Part shown: positions 61,634 to 64,000 of the stretch, one piece after another
Position numbering within the stretch: position 1 is the first letter of the stretch
How the letters are laid out: each line of letters starts with the position of its first letter
NCBI RefSeq assembly: GCF_014212355.1
Contig: NZ_JACKXD010000003.1
Span: 124,001 to 188,000, forward strand
Source of the DNA: Halobellus ruber
Lineage (GTDB): Archaea > Halobacteriota > Halobacteria > Halobacteriales > Haloferacaceae
Direction of reading: 5' to 3'
Length of the DNA: 64,000 nucleotides
Made by a program: the position numbers and the translations under genes
The notes under the pieces: generated by a model
Told to the model about the DNA's origin: nothing
Database searches by the model: none
The model's input: only the letters and a program-made list of their open reading frames with translations

Positions 61634-61963
61634 ATGCGGTACGCCGGGGGCGAGTGGACGGCGGCGAACGTCACACACGGGATTGCGGGCGCCACCCACA
61701 CCGCGACGCTGCCACGTACCACGCCCGTTGCCGTCGTCGCGCTCGATCCCGGCGAGACCACGACTGTCGAGATCACGTTCGAGCCGCGCGAGAGTGGATC
61801 GGTGTCGCTCGAAGGCGAGGAGGTCGGATCGGTCGACCTCTTCGCCGACAGCGGTGGTGCCGCGACGTCGACGGGGACGGACGGGAGTGTTCCGGGGTTC
61901 GGTGCGCTCGTCGCGGCGCTTGCGCTCCTCGTGGCCGCCCTCGCCTGGGGCCGGCGGTCGTGA
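61634..61963 (+). pseudogene. C-terminal fragment of a PGF-CTERM surface protein
   Basis: The 109-codon frame reads RYAGGEWTAANVTHGIAGAT, later VAVVALDPGETTTVEITFEP, and ends with a short linker, VPGFGALVAALALLVAALAW and a basic tail. That last part is a PGF-CTERM sorting signal (archaeosortase substrate). There is no signal peptide or room for one, so the export part and most of the ectodomain are gone. The 5' end lies against the kdgK promoter region. Confidence 0.6.
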
Positions 61964-62064
61964 CTGACGGGGCGGGCGACTCCGAGCCACACCCCTGTTC
62001 CGGGGATATCGAGAACCGGTGTCGGGGGAACAGTCACGGACTTCGAATCTGAGGCATCGAGGTG

Positions 62065-64000
62065 TCAGTGGCCGGGATAATCCCGCTCGAATCGCTCGTC
62101 AATTTCGTCCGAGTCGATTTGAATGATCACCGGGCGGCCGTGGGGGCACGCGTAGGGGTTCTCACAGCCGTCGAGCGCGTTCAACAGTTCCACCACCGAC
62201 CCCTCGGTCAAGGAGGTGTTGCCGGTCACCGAGGGGTAACACGCCAGGTCCGCGAGCAGTTCGTCAGCGACCGACGCCACCGCCGAGTCGCCCCCGTCGT
62301 CTACGAACGCCGACAGCACGTCGCGAAGGAGTTCGGGATCCAGTGCCGAGGCGAACACCGCGGGCACGCTCCGGACCTCGACCGTGCGGTCGGCGGCCCG
62401 TTCGGTCCGAAAGCCCAGTTCCGCGAGGGCGTCGCGGTACTCGCCGAACAGCGCCGCTTCCCGCGCGGTGAGTTCGACGTCGACCGGCTCCGCCAGCGCC
62501 TGGGTGGCGACGTCGCCGTCGAGTTCGGCTTGCAGACGCTCGTAGTTCACCCGCTCGTCGGCGGCGTGTTGATCGATCAACAGCAGTCCGAAGTCGGTTT
62601 CGGCGACGACGTAGGTGTCGTGCAACTGCCCGAGGACCCGCATCGACGGCAACGAGTCGAACTCGGGGTCGAGGCTGGCCGCGTCGCCGGTGAGATCGCG
62701 TTGGATCGTCGGGCCGACGACGCCGGTCGGCACCCCGGCGGATCGGTCCTCTTGCGGCGCGGACGCGGAGTCGGCTCCGGATCCGACGCCTGACTGTTCG
62801 GCATCGACGTGCGGCCGTCCGGGGTCGTCCCCGCGTGCGCTCGACTGGCTGCCGAGTCCCCGATCCGTCCCGGTGCCCCGCTCGGTGTCGTCCCCGCCCG
62901 AGCCGCCCGGTGACACCGTCCACGCGTCGTCGCTGTCGGGGTCGACAGTCCGGGCGTCGTCGCTGTCGGGGTCGACAGTCCGGGCGTCGCCGCCGTCGTC
63001 AGCCGGATCGTCGCCGTCCGGGGCGGAGTCGCTCCCGGAGCCGGCGTCGGGATCGGAGCGATCCGTCCCCGATGGCGGCGCGTGGCCGTCGTCCACGGCA
63101 GCCGCGTCCGCAGAGCTGGAATCGGAGGTGGGGGCGCCCTCGGCGTCGATGTCGACGCCGTCGCGACGCGATCGTCCCCCGCCCGGCGACGGCGTATCGG
63201 GGCTCCCGTGCCCGGCTCCGCCCCGGACCTCCGAGGCCGGCGATTCGGGGTCGATCTCGGTTTCGTCGGGCGCCGACCGCCCGCGCGGCGCGGCCGATCG
63301 GATCAACCCCGCCTCTAAGAGCGCCTCGCGGACCGCGGCGGTGACGGCCTGCTTGACCCCGCTTTCGTCGTCGAAGCGGACCTCCATCTTTCTGGGGTGG
63401 ACGTTCACGTCGACCGCATTTGCGGGGAGAGCCACGAACAGCACCGCAAACGGGTAGCGGTCCGACGCCAACTGGCCGCCGTACGCGTCGAGGACGGCCT
63501 CACGGAGGACGCCCGCAGCGACGTACCGGCCGTTCACGAACGTCGAGAGGTACTCCCGGGTACTCCGGGTGGTCTCGGGGTGGCTGACGAGCCCCGTTAC
63601 CGACTCGACCGGTGGGGAGTCGCCCTCCGCTGTCGGTGCCGACCCGCCGTCGCCCATATCGGAGCCGCGGCCGACCTCGATCATCGCCTCCGCGACCTCC
63701 CGGCCGTACACCGACAGCACCGCCGACCGGAGGTCCCCGCGGCCCTCGGTGGCGAAGACCTCCCGATCGTCGTGTTCGAGCGAGATCGCGACGTCGGGGT
63801 TCGCGAGAGCGTAGTGGGTGACCACGGTGTTGACGTGGTCGAACTCCGTCGCGGTCGTCTTCAGGAACTTCCGGCGGGCAGGGGTGTTGTAGAAGAGGTC
63901 CTCGACCGCGACGACGGTCCCCTCGGGACAGCCGGCGGTCCCGACTTCGGTCACCTCGCCGCCCTCGACGCGGAGTTCGGTCCCGGCCCCGCCGCCGCGG
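62065..64000 (-). CDS. mutL: DNA mismatch repair protein MutL, C-terminal two thirds
   Basis: The frame runs off the right edge; about 645 residues are visible. The GHKL-domain end shows VEDLFYNTPARRKFLKTTAT (typical MutL), and the transducer domain ends with VALPANAVDVNVHPRKMEVRF (read from the given frame). A very long Asp/Ser-rich linker (about 190 residues) with a tandem repeat follows, and then the dimerisation domain (MRVLGQLHDTYVVAETDFGL, then LLIDQHAADERVNYERL). The protein ends IQIDSDEIDERFERDYPGH. MutL couples mismatch recognition to strand incision or downstream steps. Confidence 0.95.
   Translation of the reverse strand, partial: RGGGAGTELRVEGGEVTEVGTAGCPEGTVVAVEDLFYNTPARRKFLKTTATEFDHVNTVVTHYALANPDVAISLEHDDREVFATEGRGDLRSAVLSVYGREVAEAMIEVGRGSDMGDGGSAPTAEGDSPPVESVTGLVSHPETTRSTREYLSTFVNGRYVAAGVLREAVLDAYGGQLASDRYPFAVLFVALPANAVDVNVHPRKMEVRFDDESGVKQAVTAAVREALLEAGLIRSAAPRGRSAPDETEIDPESPASEVRGGAGHGSPDTPSPGGGRSRRDGVDIDAEGAPTSDSSSADAAAVDDGHAPPSGTDRSDPDAGSGSDSAPDGDDPADDGGDARTVDPDSDDARTVDPDSDDAWTVSPGGSGGDDTERGTGTDRGLGSQSSARGDDPGRPHVDAEQSGVGSGADSASAPQEDRSAGVPTGVVGPTIQRDLTGDAASLDPEFDSLPSMRVLGQLHDTYVVAETDFGLLLIDQHAADERVNYERLQAELDGDVATQALAEPVDVELTAREAALFGEYRDALAELGFRTERAADRTVEVRSVPAVFASALDPELLRDVLSAFVDDGGDSAVASVADELLADLACYPSVTGNTSLTEGSVVELLNALDGCENPYACPHGRPVIIQIDSDEIDERFERDYPGH
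62924..62983 (-). repeat. Exact 30-bp tandem repeat in the mutL linker
   Basis: Two identical 30-bp units (62924-62953 and 62954-62983) encode two copies of a 10-residue unit with the core DSDDARTVD. A diverged third unit with DDAWTVSP follows in the protein. This is a site prone to slippage and length variation. Confidence 0.85.

Noticed and set aside
1-64000. CRISPR array, rRNA genes, replication origin or complete insertion sequence
   Set aside because: No regularly spaced repeats with spacers, no rRNA-like sequence, no orc1/cdc6 gene and no transposase were seen.

Overview
The window is chromosomal DNA of a haloarchaeon (class Halobacteria). The evidence is high GC with strongly acidic proteins, a TFB with zinc ribbon and two cyclin repeats, aIF2-beta, ribosomal protein L10e, NucS, Tat lipoproteins, a PGF-CTERM tail, HTH-10 regulators, and leaderless genes with a TATA element about 27 nt before the start codon. 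I cannot name the genus.

Layout. Bases 1-723 hold the start of an FAD oxidoreductase and a non-coding stretch. A tRNA-Phe gene (724-797) is the target of a 2.7 kb integrated mini-element (777-3510) with a tyrosine integrase and an AbrB-like protein, bounded by a 22-bp direct repeat. Bases 3511-6000 are a decayed accessory zone with a wHTH/TumE-like toxin-antitoxin pair, a truncated second toxin copy and another gene remnant. Bases 6113-19861 are mostly ordinary genes: DUF302, an FNT-Usp-Usp fusion, a giant beta-helix surface protein, a sulfatase, DUF429, GNAT, uvsE with an in-frame amber codon, a glutaredoxin, a VTT membrane protein and an iron-ADH.

Bases 20013-29481 look like an amine/polyamine uptake and catabolism island: M81 hydrolase, aldehyde dehydrogenase, glutamine-synthetase-like ligase, HTH-10 regulator and a PotDABC-type transporter. 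Bases 29825-46395 carry a REC-PAS-LOV-PAS histidine kinase, CspA, aldo/keto reductase, VanZ-like protein, NucS, an amidotransferase, L10e, a RimK-like ligase, Hsp20, an aminotransferase, Get3/ArsA, an SDR, MalQ, a 5'-nucleotidase and 8-oxoguanine glycosylase. Bases 46682-49586 are a tightly coupled three-gene operon of unrecognised proteins behind an AT-rich leader, the best candidate for something undescribed. The remainder holds aIF2-beta, TFB, CorA, a carotenoid oxygenase, a rhomboid-like protein, KDG kinase, MutL and several pseudogenes.

Three families of near-perfect palindromes, each about 80-84 bp, are scattered between genes: family A with 2 copies, family B with 3 copies and 1 partial, and family C with 1. 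Several abut stop codons or gene remnants. UvsE, NucS, Ogg and MutL give the window four DNA-repair genes, although uvsE appears interrupted; the LOV kinase and carotenoid oxygenase add a light-related theme.
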